A model generated the notes under the pieces. It had not been told where the DNA came from and did not search any database. It was given only the letters and a program-made list of their open reading frames with translations. The translations under genes were made by a program, and so were the position numbers. A DNA stretch of 64,000 nucleotides from Streptomyces paludis. GTDB lineage: Bacteria; Actinomycetota; Actinomycetes; Streptomycetales; Streptomycetaceae. The DNA lies in NCBI RefSeq assembly GCF_003344965.1, contig NZ_CP031194.1, positions 7,378,001 to 7,442,000 on the forward strand. Direction: 5' to 3'. Each line of letters begins with the position of its first letter. The stretch's first letter is position 1. Shown here piece by piece: positions 8,315 through 15,718 of this stretch.

Positions 8315-8740
8315 GTGCCAACTCTTCCTTGGGTCAAACCGAACCCGGCCCGCCCCGACACCAGCGCCTTCGTCATGGCCTCCCGGCTTGAGGTGCGCTC
8401 CAAGAAGGACGTCCCCCGCTTCTTCCTGAAGTCCCTCTCCGCGTGGGGCCAGGTCCGCAAGGCGCCGGGGGCCCTCGGGGCCTCCCTGGAGGCCCAGCTG
8501 ATCGGCGGGGTCTTCTACACCCTGTCCGCGTGGGAGAGCCGGGACGCGCTCTACGCCTACGCCAGGGCGGAACCCCACAAGAGCATCATGATCGGCCTGC
8601 GCGCCACGATGCGCGACTCGACCTTCACCTTCTGGGAGGTGCCGGTCGAGCAGCTGCCGATCGACTGGAAGGATGCCAAGCGGCATATCGAGGAGCAGGC
8701 GCGCAAAGACGCGGCGAACGGCCCTCGCGCCGCCCACTGA
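8315..8740 (+). CDS. small dimeric alpha/beta-barrel protein (ABM/DUF3291-like)
   Basis: A 141-residue protein; GTG 8315 is preferred to the in-frame GTG at 8282 because GGAGG (8300-8304) precedes it and 8282 lies inside the palindrome. It has a ferredoxin-like alpha/beta-barrel pattern: a strand-forming SAFVMASRLEV, a helix, YTLSAWESRDALYAYARAEPHKSIM, and a FTFWEVPVEQLPIDW end. Such barrels include antibiotic-biosynthesis monooxygenases and DUF3291 proteins. It is the only gene divergent from the MerR regulator and ends before a strong terminator, so the regulator-target pair looks self-contained. The exact reaction is unknown. Confidence 0.7.
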   Translation: MPTLPWVKPNPARPDTSAFVMASRLEVRSKKDVPRFFLKSLSAWGQVRKAPGALGASLEAQLIGGVFYTLSAWESRDALYAYARAEPHKSIMIGLRATMRDSTFTFWEVPVEQLPIDWKDAKRHIEEQARKDAANGPRAAH

Positions 8741-8868
8741 ACGCCTGGTCCGAGGTCACCCCCGCCCTCGGGCCGGGCTCCGTCCTGCCAGGGGAGGCGT
8801 CGTAGGGGTCACCGCTCGTCGGTGACTCCTGCGACGCCCTGCTCGTTCACCATGTGATCACCATCTGC

Positions 8869-8899
8869 GCGCCGCGCCCGTCCGGGTCGCGGCGCTTTT
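8869..8899 (+). terminator. rho-independent terminator
   Basis: GCGCCGCG pairs with CGCGGCGC around a loop that can itself pair CCCG with CGGG, followed directly by TTTT. It insulates the ABM-like gene from the operon starting at 9067. The 326-base gene-free stretch 8741-9066 also has a weaker hairpin (GTCACCG/CGGTGAC, 8808-8826) and the box at 8954-8974. Confidence 0.8.
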
Positions 8900-8953
8900 G
8901 TCGTGGTGCGCGGGCCGGGAAAACGCGGCCGGAAAGAAGGGTGCCGAATCGGA

Positions 8954-8974
8954 TGACAATGAAAACGATTGTCG
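8954..8974. promoter_or_regulatory. Zur-like zinc-repressor box upstream of the metallophore-like operon
   Basis: The sequence has GACAAT (8955-8960) and ATTGTC (8968-8973) as inverted arms. Read on the minus strand it contains GACAATCGTTTTCA, close to the actinobacterial Zur consensus I know (TGAAAATGATTTTCA and variants such as TGACAATCGTTTTCA). It lies about 93 bases before the ATP-grasp start, an expected operator distance. The match was made by eye; a Fur-family paralogue cannot be excluded. Confidence 0.6.
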
Positions 8975-9066
8975 ATAGCGTGGCGTCCTGTCACGGCGCG
9001 CGGCCTTCCGGGAGGGGGCCGCCGTCCCGTCGTGCGTTCTCAACCAGTCCGTGAAGAGGGGTAGTT

Positions 9067-10323
9067 GTGTCTCACCTGCTGATGGTCGAGAGCTGGGTCG
9101 GGTCGATGAGCCGGCTGTTGCCCCGGGCGATCAGGGAGGGCGGACACGAGTTCACCTTCCTCACCCGCGATCTCCACCACTATCTGCGCGCGGCCCCGGA
9201 GGGCACCGCGCATCCGCTGCTCGGCGCCCGCCATGTGCTGACGGCGGAGACCAACGAGACCGACGCGCTGACCGACTTCGCCGCCCGCGCCCACGAGACC
9301 CTCCGGTTCACCGGAGTGATCACCTCCTGCGACTACTACCTGCCGGCGGCGGCCCGGATCGCCGCCCGGCTCGGACTGCCCGGCCCCTCCGCCGAGGCCG
9401 TCGAGAACGCCTGCCGCAAGGACGCGACCCGCCGGATCCTGGCCGAAGCCGGGCTGCCGGGGCCGGAGTTCGCGGTCTGCGAGGAGTGGGCCGAGACCGC
9501 CGCCGCGGCCCGGGAGATCGGCTATCCGCTGGTCCTCAAACCCGTCGACCTCTGCGCCGGCATGTATGTACGGCGCGTCGACGACGAAGCCGCGCTGGCG
9601 GTCGCGTACCACGCGCTGGCCGGCTTCCCCGTCAACGCGCGCGGCCGGCGCCGGGCACCCGTGGTGCTGCTGGAGGAGCTGCTCGACGGGCCCGAAGTCA
9701 GCGTCGAGACCGTGTCGTTCGGCGGCACCGCGCACATCGTCGGGGTGACCGACAAGAGCGTCGGCGCGGCACCGGCCTTTGTTGAGACCGGCCATATGTT
9801 CCCCGCCGCGCTCACCCCGGCGGACGGGGCCGCCGCCCGGGACACCGCGCTGTACGCGCTGAAGGCCCTCGGCCTGGACAACGTCGTCGCGCACACCGAG
9901 ATCAAACTGACCTCCCGGGGACCCCGCGTGGTCGAGATCAACCCCCGCCCGGCCGGCAACCGCATCACCGAACTGGTCCGCCATGTCACCGGGATCGACC
10001 TCGCCGCCGCCGCCGTGGAGGTCGCCCTCGGCCGCGCGCCCGATCTGCGGCCCCGCTCCACCGGACTGCGCAGCGCCGCCATCGGCTTCCTGCTGCCGGA
10101 CACCGAAGGGGAGCTGGAGTCCATCGACGGCGCCGACGCCCTGCGCACGGAACCAGGACTGCTGGAGGTCCAACTCGCCGATCCCGGAAGGGTGGTGAAG
10201 GCGGCGGACAGCAACAACGACTACCTCGGGCACCTCATGGCCGGCGACCCCGACGGCCCCGGCGCCCGCGACCGGGTGGCCGCGCTGCTCTCGGGACTCC
10301 GGCCGCGGGTGGCGACCCGATGA
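9067..10323 (+). CDS. ATP-grasp ligase, first gene of the metallophore-like operon
   Basis: A 418-residue protein from GTG 9067, with GAAGAGGGG (9053-9061) five bases upstream. It has carboxylate-amine-ligase ATP-grasp architecture: an N-terminal Rossmann-like part (about 1-100), an ATP-binding beta strand YPLVLKPVDLCAGMYV (about 157-172), VLLEELLDGPEVSVETV (about 200-216), and the metal/ATP loop AHTEIKLTSRGPRVVEINPRPAGNR (about 278-302). Such enzymes join a carboxylate to an amine through an acyl phosphate. No NRPS or NIS synthetase is nearby, so this is the likely bond-forming enzyme of the pathway. The stop overlaps the next start (ATGA). Confidence 0.85.
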   Translation: MSHLLMVESWVGSMSRLLPRAIREGGHEFTFLTRDLHHYLRAAPEGTAHPLLGARHVLTAETNETDALTDFAARAHETLRFTGVITSCDYYLPAAARIAARLGLPGPSAEAVENACRKDATRRILAEAGLPGPEFAVCEEWAETAAAAREIGYPLVLKPVDLCAGMYVRRVDDEAALAVAYHALAGFPVNARGRRRAPVVLLEELLDGPEVSVETVSFGGTAHIVGVTDKSVGAAPAFVETGHMFPAALTPADGAAARDTALYALKALGLDNVVAHTEIKLTSRGPRVVEINPRPAGNRITELVRHVTGIDLAAAAVEVALGRAPDLRPRSTGLRSAAIGFLLPDTEGELESIDGADALRTEPGLLEVQLADPGRVVKAADSNNDYLGHLMAGDPDGPGARDRVAALLSGLRPRVATR

Positions 10324-11219
10324 CCCCTCCGCCCCCTCGGCCGCCCCTGACATCCGCGTCGGCGACGGCGGCCACAGCGGCCCCCGCGCCCGCCGCCACC
10401 TCGTACGACGACCTCCACGCCCGTGTCCTCGCCGGTGAACTCGGCCCCGACCCGCGCACCCGCCGTGTCTCCGTCGCGTTCACCACCCGGCAGGCCGTAC
10501 GGCACGAGGGCCGCGCCACCGGCTACCGCAACGAAGTGCTCAGCCTGCGCCTCGCCGAGGCCGTCGGCTCCTGCGCCGTCGAGCCCGGTTCCCTGCCGGA
10601 CGGCGCGCTCGACGACTGCGTCGGGGCCGATATCGCCCGGCTGCTGGCGCACGAGCTGCGGCCGGTACGGGTCGCCGCGCTCGACGCGTATCTGATGCAT
10701 GTCCGCCCGCACACCCCGGCCGCCGGGGCCCGCCCCGTCCCGCTGCCGGCCGGCGGCTCGCTGGAGAAGTCCCGCTCGCGCGCCGCCGCCGTCGCCGGAC
10801 TGCTCGGCGCGGCGGCTCCGGGACGTACGACGGTCCTGGTCGTGGGAGTGGTCAACTCCCTGCTGGCGGCGGTGCGGGAGCGCGGCTTCGGCTGTGTGCC
10901 GTGCGACCTCAAGGGCGGTACGACCGAGTGGGGCGAGCCGGTACGGACCGACGCGCTCGCCGAACTGGAGCGCTGCGACGCCGTGCTGGCCTCGGGCATG
11001 ACCCTCGGCAACGGCACCTTCGAACCGCTGCGCGCCCACGCCCTGCGCCACGGAAAGCCGCTGGTCATGTTCGCCCAGACGGGCAGCGCGATCCTGCCGC
11101 GGCTGATCGGCGCGGGGGTCGGCGCGGTGTGCGCCGAGCCGTACCCGTTCTTCTGGCTGGACGGCGGACCCGGCACGATCCATCTGTACGGAGCGGACAC
11201 CGCCGGGGCCGCCCTGTGA
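10320..11219 (+). CDS. DUF364 (putative heavy-metal chelation) protein
   Basis: A 299-residue protein starting within the ATP-grasp stop. After a Pro/Ala-rich leader (1-27) comes a DUF4213-like region, then a Rossmann-like half: TVLVVGVVNSLLAAVRERGF (about 175-194) and DAVLASGMTLGNGTFEPLRAHA (about 219-240), the latter being the hallmark of DUF364. Pfam describes DUF364 as putative heavy-metal chelation; the biochemical role is not established. Position between a ligase and a PLP enzyme suggests either a biosynthetic enzyme or a metal/ligand-binding factor. Overlaps the next gene by GTGA. Confidence 0.78.
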   Translation: MTPPPPRPPLTSASATAATAAPAPAATSYDDLHARVLAGELGPDPRTRRVSVAFTTRQAVRHEGRATGYRNEVLSLRLAEAVGSCAVEPGSLPDGALDDCVGADIARLLAHELRPVRVAALDAYLMHVRPHTPAAGARPVPLPAGGSLEKSRSRAAAVAGLLGAAAPGRTTVLVVGVVNSLLAAVRERGFGCVPCDLKGGTTEWGEPVRTDALAELERCDAVLASGMTLGNGTFEPLRAHALRHGKPLVMFAQTGSAILPRLIGAGVGAVCAEPYPFFWLDGGPGTIHLYGADTAGAAL

Positions 11220-12301
11220 CCACCGCCGTACTGCGCCCCGCAGGCAACCGGGAGCTGCTCGCGCTCCTCGGCCGGACCCCGCTCGCCCGGGTCACCGTCG
11301 ATCTGCCGTACCCGCACCCCGGCTTCTGGGCCAAGCTCGAAGGGCTCGGGGCGGGCGGCATGAAGGCCCGCGCCGCCGTCTCCATGCTCCTCGGCGCCGA
11401 GGAGCGCGGTGAACTGCGCCCGGGAGCACCCGTGGTGGAGTCCACCTCCGGCACGATGGGCCTCGGCCTCGCCTACGCCGGCCAGGCACTCGGCCACCCG
11501 GTCGTCCTCATCGGGGACGCCGAACTCGAACCGTCCATGCGGCAGTTGCTGCGCGCCCACGGCGCGCGCCTCGAACTCGTCGACCGGCCGTCCGCGCGCG
11601 GCGGCTGGCAGGCCGCCCGGCTGGACCGGCTGCGCGAGGTGCTGGCGCGGCTGCCCGGCGCGTACTGGCCCGACCAGTACAACAACCCCGACAACAAAGC
11701 GGGTTACGCCTCCCTCGCCGCCGAACTGACCGCGCGTCTCGACCATCTCGACATCCTCGTGTGCAGTGTGGGCACCGGCGGCCACAGCGCCGGCATCGTG
11801 GGACCGCTGCGCCGGTACTGGCCCGCCCTGCGGCTGATCGGAGTGGACGCCACCGGCTCAACGATCTTCGGCCAGCCCGCCGGGCCCCGTCTGATGCGCG
11901 GCCTCGGCAGCAGCATCCATCCGCGCAATGTCGCCTACGAGGCGTTCGACGAGGTCCACTGGGTCGGTCCGGCCGAGGCGGCGGACGGCTGCCGGCGGCT
12001 GGCGCGGGGCAACTTCGTCAGCGGCGGCTGGAGCACCGGCGCGGTCGCGCTCGTCTCGGCGTGGGCCGCCCGGGTCCACCCGGGGGCGGTCGTCGCCACC
12101 GTCTTCCCCGACGGCCCGCACCGCTATCTCCGCAGTGTGTACGACGACGACTTCGTCGCCGCGCACGGACTCGACCCCGCAGGCGCGGCCACCCGCCCCG
12201 TGGAGATCCCGCACCCGAGGGCCGCGGTGGCCACCGGATGGGCGCGGTGCGGACAGGTGAGCGACCCGGCGCGGGACCCCGTCACGGAGGAGGTCAGGTG
12301 A
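11216..12301 (+). CDS. PLP-dependent cysteine-synthase-fold enzyme (SbnA-like)
   Basis: A 361-residue fold-type II PLP enzyme from GTG 11216. Visible motifs: LLGRTPLARV (about 17-26), the Schiff-base lysine region GGMKARAAVSM (Lys about 46), the substrate loop STSGTMG (about 75-81), a DQYNNPDNKAGY segment, and the phosphate-binding VGTGGHSAG (about 184-192). Relatives such as SbnA join O-phosphoserine or O-acetylserine to an amino-acid nucleophile, making diaminopropionate-type units for siderophores and aminopolycarboxylates. Here it is the probable backbone-forming enzyme of a metal-chelating amino acid. GTGA overlaps on both sides. The nucleophile is unknown. Confidence 0.83.
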   Translation: MTTAVLRPAGNRELLALLGRTPLARVTVDLPYPHPGFWAKLEGLGAGGMKARAAVSMLLGAEERGELRPGAPVVESTSGTMGLGLAYAGQALGHPVVLIGDAELEPSMRQLLRAHGARLELVDRPSARGGWQAARLDRLREVLARLPGAYWPDQYNNPDNKAGYASLAAELTARLDHLDILVCSVGTGGHSAGIVGPLRRYWPALRLIGVDATGSTIFGQPAGPRLMRGLGSSIHPRNVAYEAFDEVHWVGPAEAADGCRRLARGNFVSGGWSTGAVALVSAWAARVHPGAVVATVFPDGPHRYLRSVYDDDFVAAHGLDPAGAATRPVEIPHPRAAVATGWARCGQVSDPARDPVTEEVR

Positions 12302-13497
12302 AGCTCTCCCAGCGCACCGTACGGCTCCAACTCGCCGAGCCCCTGCGGATATCCCGCTCCACCATGGCGGCCCGTGACGCGGTCTGGGTCTTCATCGAGC
12401 ACGAAGGACGGTGCGGCCGGGGCGAAGCCGTCGCCAGCGTGTACCAGGGCCTGGACGCGCCCACCATCGAACGGCTGCTGGCACACCAAGCAGCCCCGGA
12501 AACAAGCGCGTTCAGCGACCCCGAGAGCGCACTGGACGCGCTGCGCGCCCGGCAGGCGCCCGCGGCGGACACCACCGTACGGCAGCACACCGCGGCCCGG
12601 GGCACACCGGCGCCACCACTCCTGCCCCCGGCGGTCACCGCCGCCGTCGAGTCCGCGCTGCTCGACCTCGTCGGCAAACGGGCCGGGATACCCGTGCACC
12701 GGCTCCTCGGCATCCCTACCCCGCCCCGCGCGGCCACCGCCCGTACCATCGGCATCACCTCGCCCGGCGGCGCCGCGGCCCGCGCCGTCCGCCTCGCGCA
12801 CGCCGGATTCTCCGTCATCAAGCTCAAGGCCGGCTCGGCCGACCCCGAGGACGATCTCGCCCGCGTACGGGCCGTCCGCGCCGCCGCGCCCCACGCGCGG
12901 CTGCTGCTCGACCCCAACGGCGGCTGGCGCGCCGAGGAGGCCGGCGTCCTGCTGGGCCGCTGCGCCGAACTCGGCGTCGAGGCGGTCGAACAGCCCATCG
13001 CCCCCGGCGACCCCGAGGCACTGGCCCGGCTCGCCGAACGCGCGCCCCTGCCCGTCATCGCCGACGAGGACGCCGTCGATCTCGACGACGCCCGCCGGCT
13101 CGCGGGGCGGGTGCAGGGCATCAACGTCAAGCTCGCCAAGTGCGGGGGCGTCACCGCCGCCCTGCGTATCGCCGGGCTGATCGCCGGCAGCGGCACGGAG
13201 CTGATGCTCGGCTGTCTGACGGCCAGCACCCTCGGCATCGCCCCGGCCGTCCACCTCGCCGGGCGCGCCCGCTGGATCGATCTGGACGGACATCTGCTGC
13301 TGGCCCGGGACCCGTGGTGCGGCATCGGCGGCGGCGACGGCACCGTGGCGGCGAGCGGGCACCCCGGTCTGGGCGTACGGCCGCGCGCGACACGGCACAC
13401 CGCCCCCGGCGAACCGGCCTCGGACCTCTCCGCGCACCGGACACACGCCACCCACCCCGCACACGACGCCCACCACCTCATGAAGGACCAACCGTGA
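12298..13497 (+). CDS. enolase-superfamily epimerase/racemase (dipeptide-epimerase-like)
   Basis: A 399-residue protein from GTG 12298 with the muconate-lactonising-subgroup signature: the KxK base SVIKLKAG (about 172-179), metal ligands in LLLDPNGGW, VEQPI and IADEDA, and a second catalytic Lys in NVKLAKCGG; CLTASTLG forms the last barrel strand. This subgroup holds dipeptide epimerases and N-acylamino-acid racemases. An insertion at about 60-105 replaces part of the capping domain, and the last 40 residues are a His/Ala-rich tail. Together with an ATP-grasp ligase it suggests that a ligated amino-acid product is epimerised. Coupled to neighbours by GTGA overlaps. Confidence 0.82.
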   Translation: MKLSQRTVRLQLAEPLRISRSTMAARDAVWVFIEHEGRCGRGEAVASVYQGLDAPTIERLLAHQAAPETSAFSDPESALDALRARQAPAADTTVRQHTAARGTPAPPLLPPAVTAAVESALLDLVGKRAGIPVHRLLGIPTPPRAATARTIGITSPGGAAARAVRLAHAGFSVIKLKAGSADPEDDLARVRAVRAAAPHARLLLDPNGGWRAEEAGVLLGRCAELGVEAVEQPIAPGDPEALARLAERAPLPVIADEDAVDLDDARRLAGRVQGINVKLAKCGGVTAALRIAGLIAGSGTELMLGCLTASTLGIAPAVHLAGRARWIDLDGHLLLARDPWCGIGGGDGTVAASGHPGLGVRPRATRHTAPGEPASDLSAHRTHATHPAHDAHHLMKDQP

Positions 13498-14768
13498 AGA
13501 CCTGGCGCGAGATACGCGCTTTCCCGCTCGCGATCCGGCTCCTCCTGGTCAACCAGCTCGGCGTCAACATCGGCTTCTACCTCCTCATCCCCTATCTCGC
13601 GCTGCACCTGAGCGACGATCTCGGGATGTCGGCCGCCCTCGTCGGCATCGTCCTGGGCGTACGCAACCTCAGCCAGCAGGGCCTGTTCCTCATCGGCGGC
13701 TCTGCCGCGGACCGGCTGGGCGCGCGCGGTGTCATCATCGCCGGCTGCGCCCTGCGCACCGTGGGCTTCGGCCTCTTCGCGCTCGGCGACGGGCTGCCCG
13801 TCCTGCTCGCCGCGTCCGTGATCAGCGGGCTCGCCGGGGCGCTCTTCAACCCGGCCGTCCGCGCCTACCTCGCGCGGGAGGCGGGGGAGCGCAAGGCCGA
13901 GGCGTTCGCGCTCTTCGGTGTCTTCGCCACCACCGGCGCCCTGATCGGACCGCTGCTCGGCAGCGCCCTGCTGCTGGTCGACTTCCGTACGTCCGCGCTC
14001 ACGGCGGCCGGTATCTTCGCGCTGCTGACCCTCGCCCAGGCGCTGGTCCTCCCGGCGCGCCCGGCCACTCCGTCCACGAACAGCGTCCTCGGCGACTGGC
14101 GCGAAGCCGTCCGCAACCGGGCCTTCCTGGCCTTCTCCCTGGCCATGGTCGGCATGTTCACCATGGAGAACCAGCTCTATCTGCTGCTGCCCGCCGGAGC
14201 GCGCGACGCCACCGGCTGGGACGGCGCGGCCGGGGCCGTCTTCCTCGTCGGCACCCTCGCCAACCTCTGGCTCCAGCTCCGTATCACCCGGACGCTGAAG
14301 ACCCGCGGCGCGCGCGGCAGGTGGATCGGCGCGGGGCTGCTGCTGATGGGGCTCGCCTTCGTACCGCCGATGCTGGCCGCGGGCGGCGGTGTCGCCGGGG
14401 GAGCGGCGGACGGGCCGGGCGCCGCGCCACGGGTGCTCGCCCTGCTGCCCGTACTCGCGGGGGCGCTGCTGCTGTACGTGGGGATCATGGTCGCGGGGCC
14501 CTTCGTGATGGAGCTGATACCCGACTTCGGCAGGCCCGAGCTGACCGGCACGTACTTCGGCCTCTTCTACGTGGTCTCGGGCGTCGCGGCGGCGCTGGGC
14601 AACACCCTCGTCGGCTGGGCGATGGACACCGGCGAGAGCGCGGCGGCGCACTGGCTGCCCTGGGCGTGCTGTCTTTTCTTCGGCCTGGTCTCGGCGGCGG
14701 GCATCGGCGGACTGCACCGGCTGAGGGCGCTGCCCACCGGCACCGCGGCCGTACCGGCGACGGTGTAG
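13494..14768 (+). CDS. MFS transporter, probable product exporter
   Basis: A 424-residue integral membrane protein from GTG 13494 with about 12 predicted hydrophobic helices (first LLVNQLGVNIGFYLLIPYLA). The conserved MFS loop between helices 2 and 3 reads GGSAADRLGARGVIIAG (about 73-89). It resembles multidrug/metallophore efflux proteins such as the exporter in staphylopine-type loci. Being embedded between biosynthetic genes and an importer, it most likely exports the product. Overlaps the epimerase gene by GTGA; ten bases precede the next gene. Confidence 0.83.
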   Translation: MKTWREIRAFPLAIRLLLVNQLGVNIGFYLLIPYLALHLSDDLGMSAALVGIVLGVRNLSQQGLFLIGGSAADRLGARGVIIAGCALRTVGFGLFALGDGLPVLLAASVISGLAGALFNPAVRAYLAREAGERKAEAFALFGVFATTGALIGPLLGSALLLVDFRTSALTAAGIFALLTLAQALVLPARPATPSTNSVLGDWREAVRNRAFLAFSLAMVGMFTMENQLYLLLPAGARDATGWDGAAGAVFLVGTLANLWLQLRITRTLKTRGARGRWIGAGLLLMGLAFVPPMLAAGGGVAGGAADGPGAAPRVLALLPVLAGALLLYVGIMVAGPFVMELIPDFGRPELTGTYFGLFYVVSGVAAALGNTLVGWAMDTGESAAAHWLPWACCLFFGLVSAAGIGGLHRLRALPTGTAAVPATV

Positions 14769-14778
14769 GGGGGACGGG

Positions 14779-15708
14779 ATGACACCGGAACACACCACCG
14801 GAGCACGGCACACTCCGACCGGACACACTCCGACCGGACACACTCCGACCGGACACACTCCGACCGGGCAGGCTCCCACCGGGCCCACCCCGGCCCGGCA
14901 CACCGGCACCACCGTGTCCCACAACCTCCTCACCGACCAACCCGCCCTGTACGAGGCGCGCTTCCCCGATCCCGAACGCCTCGCCGGACGCTGGGCCGAG
15001 GACAGCCTGCGCCGGTACGGAGCCGGGCCGCGCGTCCTCGACCTCGGCTGCGGCACCGGCCGCGACGCCGCCCATCTGCACCGCGCCGGCCGCGCGGTCA
15101 CCGGCGCCGACCTGTCCGACGCCATGCTGGAGTACGCCCGCGCCCACCATCCGGGACCGCGGTACGTCCGCGCGGACCTGCGCTCCTTCGACCTGGGGGA
15201 GGGGACCTTCGACGCGGTGGTGTGCCTGGACAGCGCGCTGCTGTACTGCCGTACCAACGACGAACTCGACGGGCTCCTCGCCTCCTGCCGGCGCGCGCTC
15301 GCCCCCGGCGGTCTGCTCGTCGCCGAGATGCGCAACGGCGCGTACCACCTGGGGCGTACGGACCTGCTCGGCACCCCCGTCCAGCACACCTTCACCTGGC
15401 GGGGCACCGTCCACCGATCCACCACCACCCTCTGGATCGACCGGGCCGCGCAACTCCTGCGCCGCCGCCGGATCTGGCGCGCCGACGACGGCTCGCCCCC
15501 GGTCGAGCAGTGCTCCGCCTGGCGCCTGCTCTTCCCCCAGGAGCTGCGGTACGTGCTCGCCCGGCACGGCTTCGAGGTGCTCGGCCTGGACGACGGGCCG
15601 GGGCCGCGCACCGAGCCGCCGTGGCACGAGGGCGCAGGCCGGCCCGGGACGGCGGACGGCGACCGGCTGCATGTGACAGCGCGCCGCACGGCATCAACCA
15701 CCAACTAA
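14779..15708 (+). CDS. class I SAM-dependent methyltransferase
   Basis: A 309-residue protein; ATG 14779 has a G-rich Shine-Dalgarno-like stretch, but GTG 14914 (264 residues) is a possible start because the intervening 45 residues are low-complexity. The SAM site is plain: VLDLGCGTGRDAAHL (about 87-101), GADLSDAMLEYAR (110-122), and DAVVCLDSALLY (post I/II). The N-terminus has four HTPTG repeats from a 15-bp tandem array. It probably N- or O-methylates the operon product; the substrate is unknown. Confidence 0.8.
   Translation: MTPEHTTGARHTPTGHTPTGHTPTGHTPTGQAPTGPTPARHTGTTVSHNLLTDQPALYEARFPDPERLAGRWAEDSLRRYGAGPRVLDLGCGTGRDAAHLHRAGRAVTGADLSDAMLEYARAHHPGPRYVRADLRSFDLGEGTFDAVVCLDSALLYCRTNDELDGLLASCRRALAPGGLLVAEMRNGAYHLGRTDLLGTPVQHTFTWRGTVHRSTTTLWIDRAAQLLRRRRIWRADDGSPPVEQCSAWRLLFPQELRYVLARHGFEVLGLDDGPGPRTEPPWHEGAGRPGTADGDRLHVTARRTASTTN
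14809..14868 (+). repeat. four 15-bp tandem repeats in the methyltransferase N-terminus
   Basis: Four consecutive copies of CACACTCCGACCGGA, the last with one change, encode HTPTG units. Near-identity at the DNA level points to recent expansion; copy-number change stays in frame. Confidence 0.9.
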
Positions 15709-15718
15709 GGAAGCGGAC

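Noticed and set aside
14809..14868. Tandem 15-bp repeat considered as a CRISPR array
   Set aside because: The copies are directly adjacent with no spacers, and they lie in frame in a coding sequence.
12294..15704. Very long minus-strand open frame (over 1,100 codons) opposite the epimerase, exporter and methyltransferase genes
   Set aside because: No domain or ribosome site; the opposite strand holds recognisable enzymes throughout. Typical antisense shadow in high-G+C DNA.
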